Assembly: GCF_039542035.1 (NCBI RefSeq)
Contig: NZ_BAABHJ010000039.1
Location: 124,001 to 188,000, forward strand
DNA length: 64,000 bases
Reading direction: 5' to 3'
Source of the DNA: Actinoallomurus liliacearum
Lineage (GTDB): Bacteria; Actinomycetota; Actinomycetes; Streptosporangiales; Streptosporangiaceae
Shown here: one piece after another, positions 41,847-50,334 of the stretch
How the letters are laid out: each line of letters begins with the position of its first letter
How positions within the stretch are numbered: the first letter of the stretch is position 1
Program-made: the position numbers and the translations under genes
The notes under the pieces: model-generated
Database searches by the model: none
Told to the model about the DNA's origin: nothing
The model's input: only the letters and a program-made list of their open reading frames with translations

Positions 41847-43703
41847 ATGATCTTCACCAGCACTTACCGCGATCAGACCAGCCTCAGCCGGGACCTGCTC
41901 GCGGCGTTCTCCGCCCTCGACCACGCCACCACCGCCGACCTGTCGCCCGACGCGCTGGCCGGCGCGCTCGACCGGCTGCTGCGCCGGCTGGCCGTCCTGG
42001 CCTCCCTGCACGGCAGCGACGTGCCCGCCCAGTTCCTGTCCGCCCTGGCCGACGTCGACGCCGGCAGCATCGACCCGGTCGACCTGGCCGCGGCCTACCT
42101 CGAACACGGCACCGGCACGATCTCCGGCGAGGCGAGCGAGATCCAGCAGGAGCTCGTCCACTTCTCCCGCATCGTCGACATCGGCCAGCTCGGCCTGCAG
42201 GCCGGCGTCGAGGAGCACGCGCTGCGCCGCCTACGCGGCTCCGACCGGCTCCCGGACTCCCTGAAGGTCCTGTCGGAGCTGGTCATCGTGACCCGGGCCC
42301 GGCTGGCCCAGCGCGGCCGCCTGCTGCCGACGCCGTGGCTGCGGCCCGACCCCGCCGCCGAGACCGACACCGGCGACGTGACCATCGCCGCGCCGCCGGC
42401 GACCCCGGACTACTGGATGGCGGTGCGCTGCGCCCGGCGCCGCCTGCGCCGGCAGTTCCGCTACGAGCTGTCCGCGCTCCTGGAGTACCTGACCCCGGTC
42501 GAGGCCGCGCTCGCCTTGTGGGCGCACGCGCACGAGCAGCAGCTGCCCACAGGCGTCGACTTCCTGGTGGTCCAGGCCGACCCGTGCGGCGTCAGCGCGG
42601 CCTCCTGGACCTACCAGCCCGGCGCCCGGCCCGAGACCGACGACGTCATCGGCCACGTCGCCCGGCAGCTCCCGACCATCACCACCCTGACGACGGGCCA
42701 GAGCACCGTCGTTCCGATGGGCGAGGGCGCCTACCGCATCAGCGCGGACGCGTTCGCAGCCGCCGCCGTGACCGAGCAGACCAGCAACGTCACGGCCGCG
42801 ACCCTGACCGCGCCACCGGAAACCGGCGCCGTCACGCACCAGGCCATGGCCGAGGAGGCCCGCCTCCTGCTGTCCCGCTACATCGGCCCGGAGCTGGTCA
42901 GCATGGAGGCTGGCCACATCCACCTGGACCGGGACCTCGACGTCGACCAGGACACCGGCGTGGCCATCGGCGCCGCGCTGATGGAACTGCTCGCCGAACA
43001 GCAGACCTGCCCACCGGTGCTCACGCCGATGATGGACGACGATCACGTCCTGGTCCGGCTCGCCCCGACCACCTACCGCCAGTTCCTGCGGCAGACGTTC
43101 GGCGGCGCGCCGATGCACCTGATCTGTGAGTCCTCACCGATCATCCGCGCCATCGTCGTCGCGCTCTATCAGCGGCTGCGCCACTCCAAGCTCGGCAACC
43201 GGTTCGACCGCCGCGGCGGCAACCTGTTCCTGCCGCTGCCCGACGGCAGCCACTGCGAGCTGTTCGAGGGCATCGACGGTACGCCGATCACCGGCTGCGT
43301 GTTCTTCGAGACCGCGCTGCTGACCTACCGCACCGCCCCCGTACGGTTCGACCAGTACTTCGCCGAGCGGTATGGCCTCACGGTCGGAGTGCACGAGCAG
43401 GCCACGCAGATCCTGTCCGGTGACCAGCCGCATGATGAGAAGGTCGCCGAGCTCGGCGAGTACTACCGGCGGTTCGCCGACGTCACCGACCCGCACCGGC
43501 CCGACCCGCACATCACCGCGCTCGTGGCCGACGTGCTCGACCAGGCCGCGCCGGTGACCGCGCACCTGAACGTCCTGGAGGACTACTACGAGGTCCAGCA
43601 GGGCCGCGTCCGCCAGCTCCTGAAGCTACTCGGCCTGCCGCTGCGGCTGGTCACCGTGCACTTTAACGCCGCCACCGGCCGCGTGGTCCTCTGCGATGAA
43701 TGA
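41847..43703 (+). CDS. 618-residue protein of unknown function, first gene of an SDR/ligase operon
   Basis: A cytoplasmic-looking protein. The N-terminal third is helical (SRDLLAAFSALDHATTADLS to VIVTRARLAQRGRLLP). The central part has alternating strands (GVDFLVVQADPCGVSAASWT). The C-terminal third includes LICESSPIIRAIVVALYQRL and GNLFLPLPDGSHCELFEGID, with a final helix-strand segment. No family motif is recognisable to me. The ATG at 41847 follows GGGAG. It overlaps the SDR gene by 8 bp, and the operon continues to an AMP-forming enzyme, so it likely acts on the same small molecule. Confidence 0.78.
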   Translation: MIFTSTYRDQTSLSRDLLAAFSALDHATTADLSPDALAGALDRLLRRLAVLASLHGSDVPAQFLSALADVDAGSIDPVDLAAAYLEHGTGTISGEASEIQQELVHFSRIVDIGQLGLQAGVEEHALRRLRGSDRLPDSLKVLSELVIVTRARLAQRGRLLPTPWLRPDPAAETDTGDVTIAAPPATPDYWMAVRCARRRLRRQFRYELSALLEYLTPVEAALALWAHAHEQQLPTGVDFLVVQADPCGVSAASWTYQPGARPETDDVIGHVARQLPTITTLTTGQSTVVPMGEGAYRISADAFAAAAVTEQTSNVTAATLTAPPETGAVTHQAMAEEARLLLSRYIGPELVSMEAGHIHLDRDLDVDQDTGVAIGAALMELLAEQQTCPPVLTPMMDDDHVLVRLAPTTYRQFLRQTFGGAPMHLICESSPIIRAIVVALYQRLRHSKLGNRFDRRGGNLFLPLPDGSHCELFEGIDGTPITGCVFFETALLTYRTAPVRFDQYFAERYGLTVGVHEQATQILSGDQPHDEKVAELGEYYRRFADVTDPHRPDPHITALVADVLDQAAPVTAHLNVLEDYYEVQQGRVRQLLKLLGLPLRLVTVHFNAATGRVVLCDE

Positions 43704-44373
43704 CCACGTGCTCGTGCTCACCGGCGGCACCGGGACGGTCGGCGAGCAACTGCTCGCCGCCCTGGTCCCGGCGTGGCCTGGCCAACTGTGCGCGGTCGGC
43801 CGGGCCCGCCCGGCCCGGCTACCCGCCGGACACGACTTCCTGCCCTGCGACCTAGCCGACCCAGCCGCCACCACGGCGGCCGCCGAACACCTCGCCGATG
43901 GGCTTCCGATCACCGCGCTGGTGTGTGCGGCGGGCGTCGACTCCCGCGCCACCCTGGACGACCTCACCCCGGACGCGTTCACCGCGTGCATGCAGGTGAA
44001 CTGCCTGGCCCACCTGCAACTGCTGCGCGCCGCCAGCTGGCTGCTGCCGCGTCCGCTGCCCGTCGTGCTCGTCTCCAGCGACGTGGTCGGCGCCCCGGCA
44101 CCCGGCACACTGATCTACGCCGCGGCCAAAGCCGCCACCGAGGAAGCCTTCCGGCACGCCGCGATCGAAGCGCCCGCACCGGGGATCGCGCTGCTGACCG
44201 TCCGGCTCCCCGACATCGGCGTGCCAATGCGCGCGGCCGCCCCCGGCCCGCCACCGCCTCCCCGGACCGCCGGCCAACGCCCGAACGAAGCCCTGGCAGC
44301 CGCCGTCGCGGCCATCACCCAGTTCGTCACTCACGAGCACACCGCCCGCACTGAGGAGATATGGCATGCCTGA
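43696..44373 (+). CDS. Short-chain dehydrogenase/reductase
   Basis: A 225-residue Rossmann enzyme: nucleotide motif LVLTGGTGTVGEQLLAAL, ALVCAAGVDSRATL, catalytic Ser in VVLVSSDVVGA and YxxxK in LIYAAAKAATEEAF. It would oxidise or reduce an alcohol/ketone with NAD(P). An 8-bp overlap with both neighbours' ends shows tight coupling in a three-gene operon. Confidence 0.83.
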   Translation: MNDHVLVLTGGTGTVGEQLLAALVPAWPGQLCAVGRARPARLPAGHDFLPCDLADPAATTAAAEHLADGLPITALVCAAGVDSRATLDDLTPDAFTACMQVNCLAHLQLLRAASWLLPRPLPVVLVSSDVVGAPAPGTLIYAAAKAATEEAFRHAAIEAPAPGIALLTVRLPDIGVPMRAAAPGPPPPPRTAGQRPNEALAAAVAAITQFVTHEHTARTEEIWHA

Positions 44374-45610
44374 CTGGACGATCTCCACCACCGGCACCGA
44401 CCCGGCACCCGCGCAGGTCCTCGCCGAGGAAACCCACCTGCCCCTGACCCGCCCGATCAGCCAGCCCAGCGCCTACCTGCTGCACGGATCCGACCAGGCC
44501 CGGATCGCCGCGGCCGCGCAGGCCACGCTGCAGGCCGGCCATCGCCTCGTCCTGCTTCCCGGCCCGCCGACCGGCGCCCTGCCCGACGGGACCGTCGTGC
44601 AGATCGACGAGCGCCGGGTCCGCGCCGACGCGCACACCGGCGGGGATGTCCGCGGCGGTTGGGACGTGGCGATGTTCACCTCCGGCAGCACCACCGGTAC
44701 GCCGCGTGGGTACGGGTTCACCCGTGCGCAGCTGGACCAGGTCACCGCCTGGTACGAGCAGATCTACCACGTCACCAAGGACAGCATCATCGTTACGGCG
44801 CTCCCGGCCGCCTACAACTTCACCTTCGTCGCAGGCGTTCTCCTCGCCGCCCGGCTCGGCGCCCGCCTGCACCTCAGCCGATCCCTCCCACGGGTCCTCC
44901 ATGACGCCAAGCACCTGGCCGGTACGGCGGACCGGCTCATCGTCCTGGCCAACCCCGTCATCCTTGACCACGCTCAAGCGGCTGGCCCGCTGCCGCGTCA
45001 CGTCCTGGTCGACTCCGGCGGCGCGCCGCTCAGCACGACCGCGGTCATGGACTACCGCAACCACGGCATCGACCTCCGCGAGGGCTACGGCCTCACCGAG
45101 ACCGCCAGCCTCACCCACTTCGACGCCGAAGCCGGCATCAACTCACTCGGAACCGTCGGCACCGAGATGCCCGGCGTACGCACCATCGTCGACACCGCCG
45201 GCGGCGAGCCCGTCATCGAGCTCACCAGCCCGACCATCGGCATACCGCTCGACCTCACCGAGCCAGCAGCCGATGACCGGCTACGCACCACCGACCTCGG
45301 CCGCCTGGATGACCGCAGCCGGCTCCGGCTGCTCGGCCGCGCGGACGACAACCAAATCGGCGGCCTGTGGCCCCGCGACCTCCTCGACGTCCTGGGACCA
45401 CTCCTGCGCCGCCGCTGCGCCCTCATCCGCCACCACGGCGGGCAAGCGACCATCCGCCTGCTGTCCGATGTGAGCACCGAGTACGCGACCGCGATCCAGT
45501 GCCGCGCGGCCGACGCGCTCGGAATCTCACCCGATGATGTGGCGGTTGCCGGTCAGGGCACCGCGCCGCTGCTCCACTCGGTCAAGCTGAGTCGGGACCC
45601 GCAGCGCTGA
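44366..45610 (+). CDS. AMP-forming acyl-CoA synthetase/ligase-like enzyme
   Basis: A 414-residue adenylating enzyme. P-loop MFTSGSTTGTPRGYGFT at residues 103-119, ALPAAYNFTFVAGVLLA, the A5 motif EGYGLTETASLTHF near residue 240, and TTDLGRLDDRSRLRLLGRAD with DNQIGG near the hinge. The C-terminal domain is short, with a Lys in LLHSVKLSRD where the A10 lysine is expected. It is smaller than usual acyl-CoA synthetases (500 or more residues) because the N-terminal region is short. It probably activates a carboxylic acid for the pathway of this operon. Confidence 0.8.
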   Translation: MPDWTISTTGTDPAPAQVLAEETHLPLTRPISQPSAYLLHGSDQARIAAAAQATLQAGHRLVLLPGPPTGALPDGTVVQIDERRVRADAHTGGDVRGGWDVAMFTSGSTTGTPRGYGFTRAQLDQVTAWYEQIYHVTKDSIIVTALPAAYNFTFVAGVLLAARLGARLHLSRSLPRVLHDAKHLAGTADRLIVLANPVILDHAQAAGPLPRHVLVDSGGAPLSTTAVMDYRNHGIDLREGYGLTETASLTHFDAEAGINSLGTVGTEMPGVRTIVDTAGGEPVIELTSPTIGIPLDLTEPAADDRLRTTDLGRLDDRSRLRLLGRADDNQIGGLWPRDLLDVLGPLLRRRCALIRHHGGQATIRLLSDVSTEYATAIQCRAADALGISPDDVAVAGQGTAPLLHSVKLSRDPQR

Positions 45611-45665
45611 CCTGAGTGTTCGGCAGGGTGACAACCTCTACTAGCGCCCCGACGTCAACGAGAAG

Positions 45666-45698
45666 CCGCCCCGCACCTCTTTGGAGGGCGGGGCGGGT
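45666..45698. terminator. Hairpin between the ligase operon and the NUDIX region
   Basis: CCGCCCCGC and its complement GCGGGGCGG flank ACCTCTTTGGAGG, forming a GC-rich stem. It lies between convergent genes and may end both. Confidence 0.6.
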
Positions 45699-45723
45699 TC
45701 GCGCTATTCGAGGGAAAGCTCGG

Positions 45724-46230
45724 TCACCAGCCGTGGGCTGTGATGGATGTTCCAGCCAGATCGGCCCTGATGCCGGCGGCCGGGTAGTCGATCGTGTTCG
45801 ACGGCAGTACGGCCGGGTCGCACCACAAGAGCTTGCCGCATTTGTGGGGTCCGGCGTTATAGGGCTCTCTGTCCCATCGGTTGTTCGCGAAGAACATGCC
45901 GACGCGGGCGAGGTCGGGCCGCTGCCGGTGGTGGACGACGGTGGCCAGCCGCAGGCCGGCGGAGTCGATCCGGACGCCGGTCTCCGCGTGGGCTTCGCGG
46001 GCGGCGCCGGCGCGAATGGGCTCTCCTTCGTCGAGGTGGCCGCTGGGCAGGTGGAGCATGCCGTCGCAGTATCTGGTGCCCTGGCGTTCCAGGAGCAGGA
46101 GCTGCGCGGCTCGGTTCTCCGGCGCGCTACCGATGCGCTGGTATCAGGTCCAGCAGGATTCCGACGACGGCAGTGAACGCCCTTCCGTATCCGGCGGGCG
46201 GCGTCGCTGCGGGGCGCTGCGGCCGCCCAC
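45724..46230 (-). pseudogene. NUDIX hydrolase-like gene, probably frameshifted
   Basis: One frame carries ENRAAQLLLLERQGTRYCDG, then the NUDIX box LPSGHLDEGEP...AAREAHAETGV, and runs to a stop at 45724. The first strand of a NUDIX fold (AFTAVVGILLDL) lies in another frame just upstream, ending at a stop near 46127. A frameshift around 46140 separates them. In the box the first Glu of the usual REUxEE pair is Ala. Function is therefore doubtful. Confidence 0.5.
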
Positions 46231-46500
46231 TGACGAGCGGCGGCCAAGCTGCTCGCGGGCAAGCGCGCCTGGGTTGCCGGGACTGTTGGCCAGCTGCTCG
46301 ACGTCCGTACGACGGTATTCGCGGACGCCGAGGATGGTCTTCCGGTGTTGAGGTAGTCCACTGGCCCAGCGGGTGACCTGCCACCGGCTGGCACCGAAGA
46401 TCTCTCTGACATTGTGTTCAGGCAGCCGCTCCGGGCCTTGCGACTGGAACATGACGATGATCTCTCTCGCGCCTGGAGGGGGTAAGACGAGCGGTTTCAT
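46144..46500 (-). CDS. Small DNA-binding protein (AlpA/MerR-like HTH)
   Basis: 118 residues. LPEHNVREIFGASRWQVTRW and TILGVREYRRTDVEQLANSP resemble the helix-turn-helix plus wing of AlpA/MerR-type proteins. The ATG at 46500 overlaps the stop of the NB-ARC/TPR gene (ATGA). The C-terminal 40 residues are Arg-rich and overlap the broken NUDIX gene in another frame, so originally this may have been the front of an HTH-NUDIX protein. Confidence 0.5.
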   Translation of the reverse strand: MKPLVLPPPGAREIIVMFQSQGPERLPEHNVREIFGASRWQVTRWASGLPQHRKTILGVREYRRTDVEQLANSPGNPGALAREQLGRRSSVGGRSAPQRRRPPDTEGRSLPSSESCWT

Positions 46501-48548
46501 TCGGTCTTGGGGACGAGTCGGCTGGCGACCGTCGCCGCCTCCGCAGCGCCCAACTCCGTGTAGATGGCGTGGGCCTCGCGGAGATGCCGCTGTTCGAGGT
46601 CGGGCTTGCCCATGCTGGCGGCCAGGTCGGCGAACTCGATGAGGATTTCGGCCTGCTGCTGGTGGGCGTCGGTAGCCCTACTGAGGTCTAGTGCCTTTTC
46701 CAGCGTGTCCAGGGCGGCTTGGTGGTGGCTGAGGAGACGGTGTGCGCGTCCGAGCCGAATCAGACAGCGTGAGCGCAGGTAGCTTTCCTCTGGCCGGACG
46801 GCACACCATTGCTCAGCCTCCGTCAGCAGCTCGATTGCCCTGCCGTAGTTCTTCGCTGCCAGGTCGGCTTCGGCTTCGTGACGGGTCATGAGCATGGCCC
46901 CGCGTTCGTCGTCGAGGTCGTGGTAGATCTCGCGTGCCGCGTCGAAATGCTCACGGGCGTCGGCATGATCGCCGCAGCCGAGTTCGACCAGGCCGATCAG
47001 TTCCAGTGAAGTCGCTTCGGCATGGCGGTGGCTGCTGTCGACTGCCAGGCCCAAAGCTCGGGTGGCGAGAGCTTCTGCGCGGTCGTAGCAGCGCATGCCC
47101 AGGAAGGCGCTGGCTTGGCCTTGAAGCATCCGGGCTTGTGCTTCAAGGTCCCCGGCAACGCGAGCGGCTTTGAGACCGGTCTCATACAGGTTGATCCAGG
47201 TGTCGTAGTAACGGCGGCGGACGAACAACCCCCAGCACGCTTCGGCGATCTGCCAGGCGAGCGTGTGCAGGCCCCGCTGGTGGGCGACGTTGGCGATGGC
47301 CAGCAGGTTGAGGCGCTCGGCCGCGAGCCACTCCAATGCGGTTCTGTCGGTGAGCTGGGCGTCGGGTGCCTCGGTGAAGACACGCCCGAGATACCAACGG
47401 CCGGGGATCAGCACCTTCTGGGCGGCGGCCGCCGTGCGCAGGTACCAGTAGGCGCAGCGAACGAACGCCCCGGTCGCATCATCACCGGCTCCGTACTTCT
47501 TCGCGGTGGTGCAGGCGTGATCGTGTGCGAGGTCGTGGAAGGAGAAACGGCCTCGCGTCTCGTTGATGAGGTTGGCCTCGGCGAGCTGCTCCATCCGGGG
47601 GGTCACGGCCTCAATCGTCGTGTCGGCGAGGACGGCGGCGGCCTCCGGTGTGATGTCGGGTCCGGGGTGGTGGCTCAGCAGCCGGTACAGGCGGCGGGTT
47701 TCGTCGTCGGGCAGGTGGTTGTAGGCGCTGTCGAAGATCTCGGTCATGGCTCCGTCGTCGGTGTCGAATGCGGGAAGTGTTAAGCCGTGCGCCAGGCGGG
47801 CGATCGGCCAGTCGGGGTGGGTGGCGAGGGTCGCGCCGGTGAGGCAGACGGCCAGGGCAGCTGGCCGCAGGCGTGCACCAGCGTGCGAGCGGCGGCGGTT
47901 TCGGCGCCGCGTCGTTCGGGACCGATCAGCGAATCGAGCAGTTCCAGGCAGGCTCTCCTCGAGTGGTCCCAAGGCCAGGGCTCTGGCGCCGTTGACCAGC
48001 AGGCCGCCGAGCAGGTCGCGGGCCGTCACGACCATCAGGCAGCCCGGGCCCGGCAACAGCGGCTTGATCTGGGCGGTGGAGGCGGCGTTATCGGCCAGAA
48101 CCGCGAATCGATTCCCGGCGGTGAGCGAACGGAACAGCGCCGAGCGTTCATCTAGGGAAGCCGGGATCTGTTCAGGTGCGACGCCGAGTGCGCGCAGCCA
48201 TTCCCCGAGCACGCGTCCGGGTGGGATGGGGCCGCCGCTGGAGTACCCGCGCAGGTCGGCGAAGAGCTGGCCGTCTGGATAGCGGCCGGCCTTTCGATGG
48301 AGCCAGGCCAGCGCAAGGGCCGTCTTCCCGGCGCCGCCCGAACCGGCGAGCAGGATCGTCGAGTCGGCCGGCGCGTCGTCGAGGGTCTTACGCACCTCCT
48401 CGCGGTCGACCAGCAGCCGGGGGCCACGGGGGAGCTGGCGAGGGGTGATGCGGGCAGCGGGCCGCGTGTGTATGTGGATGTCGCCGCGGATGGCGCGGGC
48501 CTGCACCACTGCGCCTACGGTCGCGTTGCTGATGTGGTTACCTGTCAT
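46497..48548 (-). CDS. NB-ARC ATPase with TPR repeats (AfsR-like regulator without DNA-binding domain)
   Basis: A 683-residue STAND protein. The N-terminus (MTGNHISNATVGAVVQARAI) is followed by LPRGPRLLVDREEVRKTLDD and the P-loop LLAGSGGAGKTALALAWLH, then CLMVVTARDLLGGL. After a winged-helix region there is a TPR array from about residue 400 (AWQIAEACWGLFVRRRYYDT to the end). Between about 47857 and 47951 the frame reads an Arg-rich patch (ARFADRSRTTRRRNRRRSHA), while the neighbouring frame encodes the expected CLELLDSLIGPERRGAETAA. This indicates two compensating indels. Whether it still works is unclear. Confidence 0.75.
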   Translation of the reverse strand: MTGNHISNATVGAVVQARAIRGDIHIHTRPAARITPRQLPRGPRLLVDREEVRKTLDDAPADSTILLAGSGGAGKTALALAWLHRKAGRYPDGQLFADLRGYSSGGPIPPGRVLGEWLRALGVAPEQIPASLDERSALFRSLTAGNRFAVLADNAASTAQIKPLLPGPGCLMVVTARDLLGGLLVNGARALALGPLEESLPGTARFADRSRTTRRRNRRRSHAGARLRPAALAVCLTGATLATHPDWPIARLAHGLTLPAFDTDDGAMTEIFDSAYNHLPDDETRRLYRLLSHHPGPDITPEAAAVLADTTIEAVTPRMEQLAEANLINETRGRFSFHDLAHDHACTTAKKYGAGDDATGAFVRCAYWYLRTAAAAQKVLIPGRWYLGRVFTEAPDAQLTDRTALEWLAAERLNLLAIANVAHQRGLHTLAWQIAEACWGLFVRRRYYDTWINLYETGLKAARVAGDLEAQARMLQGQASAFLGMRCYDRAEALATRALGLAVDSSHRHAEATSLELIGLVELGCGDHADAREHFDAAREIYHDLDDERGAMLMTRHEAEADLAAKNYGRAIELLTEAEQWCAVRPEESYLRSRCLIRLGRAHRLLSHHQAALDTLEKALDLSRATDAHQQQAEILIEFADLAASMGKPDLEQRHLREAHAIYTELGAAEAATVASRLVPKTE

Positions 48549-48669
48549 CTTGGTTTTTTCGGTCCGCCCGGTGGTCGAGTACGGGATGGGAGTGACTGGT
48601 GCGCGCAGCCCGGTACCCGACAAGTAAGCTGACGCGCCTGTCATCGGGCCCGGAGCTGCGCATCCAGGT

Positions 48670-48885
48670 CTAGGGGGTCAGGGGGGCGCTGGATACGTCG
48701 GCGAGTTGGGCGGCGCGGCAGAGGGCGATGAGAGTGTCCGCATCGCCGGCGTCGATGACCGTTTTCTCCCGCGTGCAGGCCGCGAACGCGGTCAGCCCCC
48801 TATGCCACGGCGCTGACACGACGACCCAGCCGGGAAGGTGACGCTCCACCTCTGCGGCGATCGCCGCCAGCCGTTCGTCACGCAT
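48670..48885 (-). CDS. Small hypothetical protein of the methyltransferase operon
   Basis: 71 residues: RLAAIAAEVERHLPGWVVVS, then AFAACTREKTVIDAGDADTL. It is compact and acidic. The ATG at 48885 lies inside the end of the previous gene (8-bp overlap). Not recognised. Confidence 0.6.
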   Translation of the reverse strand: MRDERLAAIAAEVERHLPGWVVVSAPWHRGLTAFAACTREKTVIDAGDADTLIALCRAAQLADVSSAPLTP

Positions 48886-49207
48886 CGGCGGACTCCTCGA
48901 CACGGCTTGAGACGACGATGGCTATTCGGCGTGCGGCATAGTCGATCTCGTCGGCAGGGGAGAACGGCTCGACGTCCGGCTCCGGCCGGTGCTCGCCGCG
49001 GAGGACTGGACGTGGGCCGAGCCAGAGCCAGCACCACATCAGCGCACCGTCGACTTCCTGGATCTGGACGCTCTGGATGAGTTGCGCGTCCTTGGTGATC
49101 TCGTTGATCGCGGTCACGCAGGTCCCGTCAACCTCGATCCGCAGGCCTCTTCCCTTCAGAGCCGCAGAGAGGCGATCGATCAGCGTTCGGGCGCGCTGGT
49201 CAGCCAT
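48878..49207 (-). CDS. Hypothetical protein of the methyltransferase operon
   Basis: 109 residues, beginning MADQRARTLIDRLSAALKGR, with beta-type TCVTAINEITKDAQLIQSVQ and WCWLWLGPRPVL. The ATG at 49207 overlaps the end of the methyltransferase gene by 8 bp. Such small proteins beside DUF574-type methyltransferases and XRE-TPR regulators are common in actinomycetes; function is unknown. Confidence 0.65.
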   Translation of the reverse strand: MADQRARTLIDRLSAALKGRGLRIEVDGTCVTAINEITKDAQLIQSVQIQEVDGALMWCWLWLGPRPVLRGEHRPEPDVEPFSPADEIDYAARRIAIVVSSRVEESADA

Positions 49208-50039
49208 GGCAGACTTCCTCGGGCTTTCGGCCAACGCCACCCAGGAACGGGATTTCTAGGGCCCGATAGCCAGGGCGTCTCCACGTTGATACGGGAACCA
49301 GGCCGGGGCGGACGAGTTGGAAGCCGGAGAAGAAGCGCTCGATCTCTTCCTGAGCGCGAGGCACGCCGGGGGCGCTTGCTTCGTCGTAAACCTTGGCCGC
49401 GTGCTGCGTCTGCTGATTGAGTTCGGCGTGGCTGAGCACGAGGTAGCTGCCGGGAGCCATCGCCGCGCGGAGTTTCGCGACCGATTCGTAGGGGCCCTCG
49501 TCATCACGAACGAAGTGCAGAACCGCGACCGCTAGGACACCGACAGGCTCCTCCCAGTCGATCAGCTTCTTGAGTTCGGGGTGACCGATGATGCCGTCCG
49601 GGTCGCGAAGGTCAGCCTGAATGATCGTCGTCCTATCGTTGGTCGCCAGCAAGGCGTGGCCGTTGGCTAGGACGAGCGGGTCGTTGTCCACGTACACCAC
49701 GCGGGTCTTGGGCGCGCGTTTCTGGGCGACCTGGTGGGTGTTGGTCAGCGTGGGCAGTCCAGCGCCGATGTCGATGATCTGCCGGATTCCTACAGCTCGG
49801 AGGTATCTGACTGTCCGCTGAAGGAACTTGCGGTTTTCCCTGGCGATCAGCCGCAGGTCGGGAACCCGCTTGATGGCTTCCTCGGCGGCCTTCCGGTCGG
49901 CTGAGGTGTTGTCCTTGCCGCCCAGGTAGTAGTCGTACATGCGAGCGGGATTGGGCCGATCGGGATCGTACTCGGGCTGCGGGAACCTGATCTGTGGAGT
50001 TGTCTCCCCTGCCTGGGGGCCGTCCACCGTGCGGTTCAT
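49200..50039 (-). CDS. SAM-dependent methyltransferase (DUF574 family)
   Basis: A 279-residue enzyme with the family start PNPARMYDYYLGGKDNTSAD and motif I IRQIIDIGAGLPTLTNTHQV, then VVYVDNDPLVLANGHALLA, GVLAVAVLHFVRDDEGP and YLVLSHAELN. The substrate is unknown for this actinobacterial family. I chose the ATG at 50039 (MNRTVDG) with CGGAG upstream. It is divergent from the XRE-TPR gene at 50335, a pairing often seen in actinomycetes. Confidence 0.85.
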   Translation of the reverse strand: MNRTVDGPQAGETTPQIRFPQPEYDPDRPNPARMYDYYLGGKDNTSADRKAAEEAIKRVPDLRLIARENRKFLQRTVRYLRAVGIRQIIDIGAGLPTLTNTHQVAQKRAPKTRVVYVDNDPLVLANGHALLATNDRTTIIQADLRDPDGIIGHPELKKLIDWEEPVGVLAVAVLHFVRDDEGPYESVAKLRAAMAPGSYLVLSHAELNQQTQHAAKVYDEASAPGVPRAQEEIERFFSGFQLVRPGLVPVSTWRRPGYRALEIPFLGGVGRKPEEVCHG

Positions 50040-50334
50040 GCTCCGGCGCTCCGGAACACGTGCGGGATCTTCGGCTAGCAACCCCGCGCGCTCCGGTCGG
50101 GACGGGTCGTCGTGTCGGTGGAGGCGATCCTGCCTACGCCCCTCGGCGTTGTCGATATCTGCGGACTCTGGATCGTGCATGTGTGCGTGCACTCGCCGGT
50201 CCCCTCTTCGTCGCGGTGTTGACGTTATGGCAGTCATGGAACCGCTGCGGTCGGGGGAAATCACAGGTGATACTGGGGGATGGAAGCGGATGGCGGTTCG
50301 TCATCCGGAATCATCCGGCCGAGGTGCACGCAAC

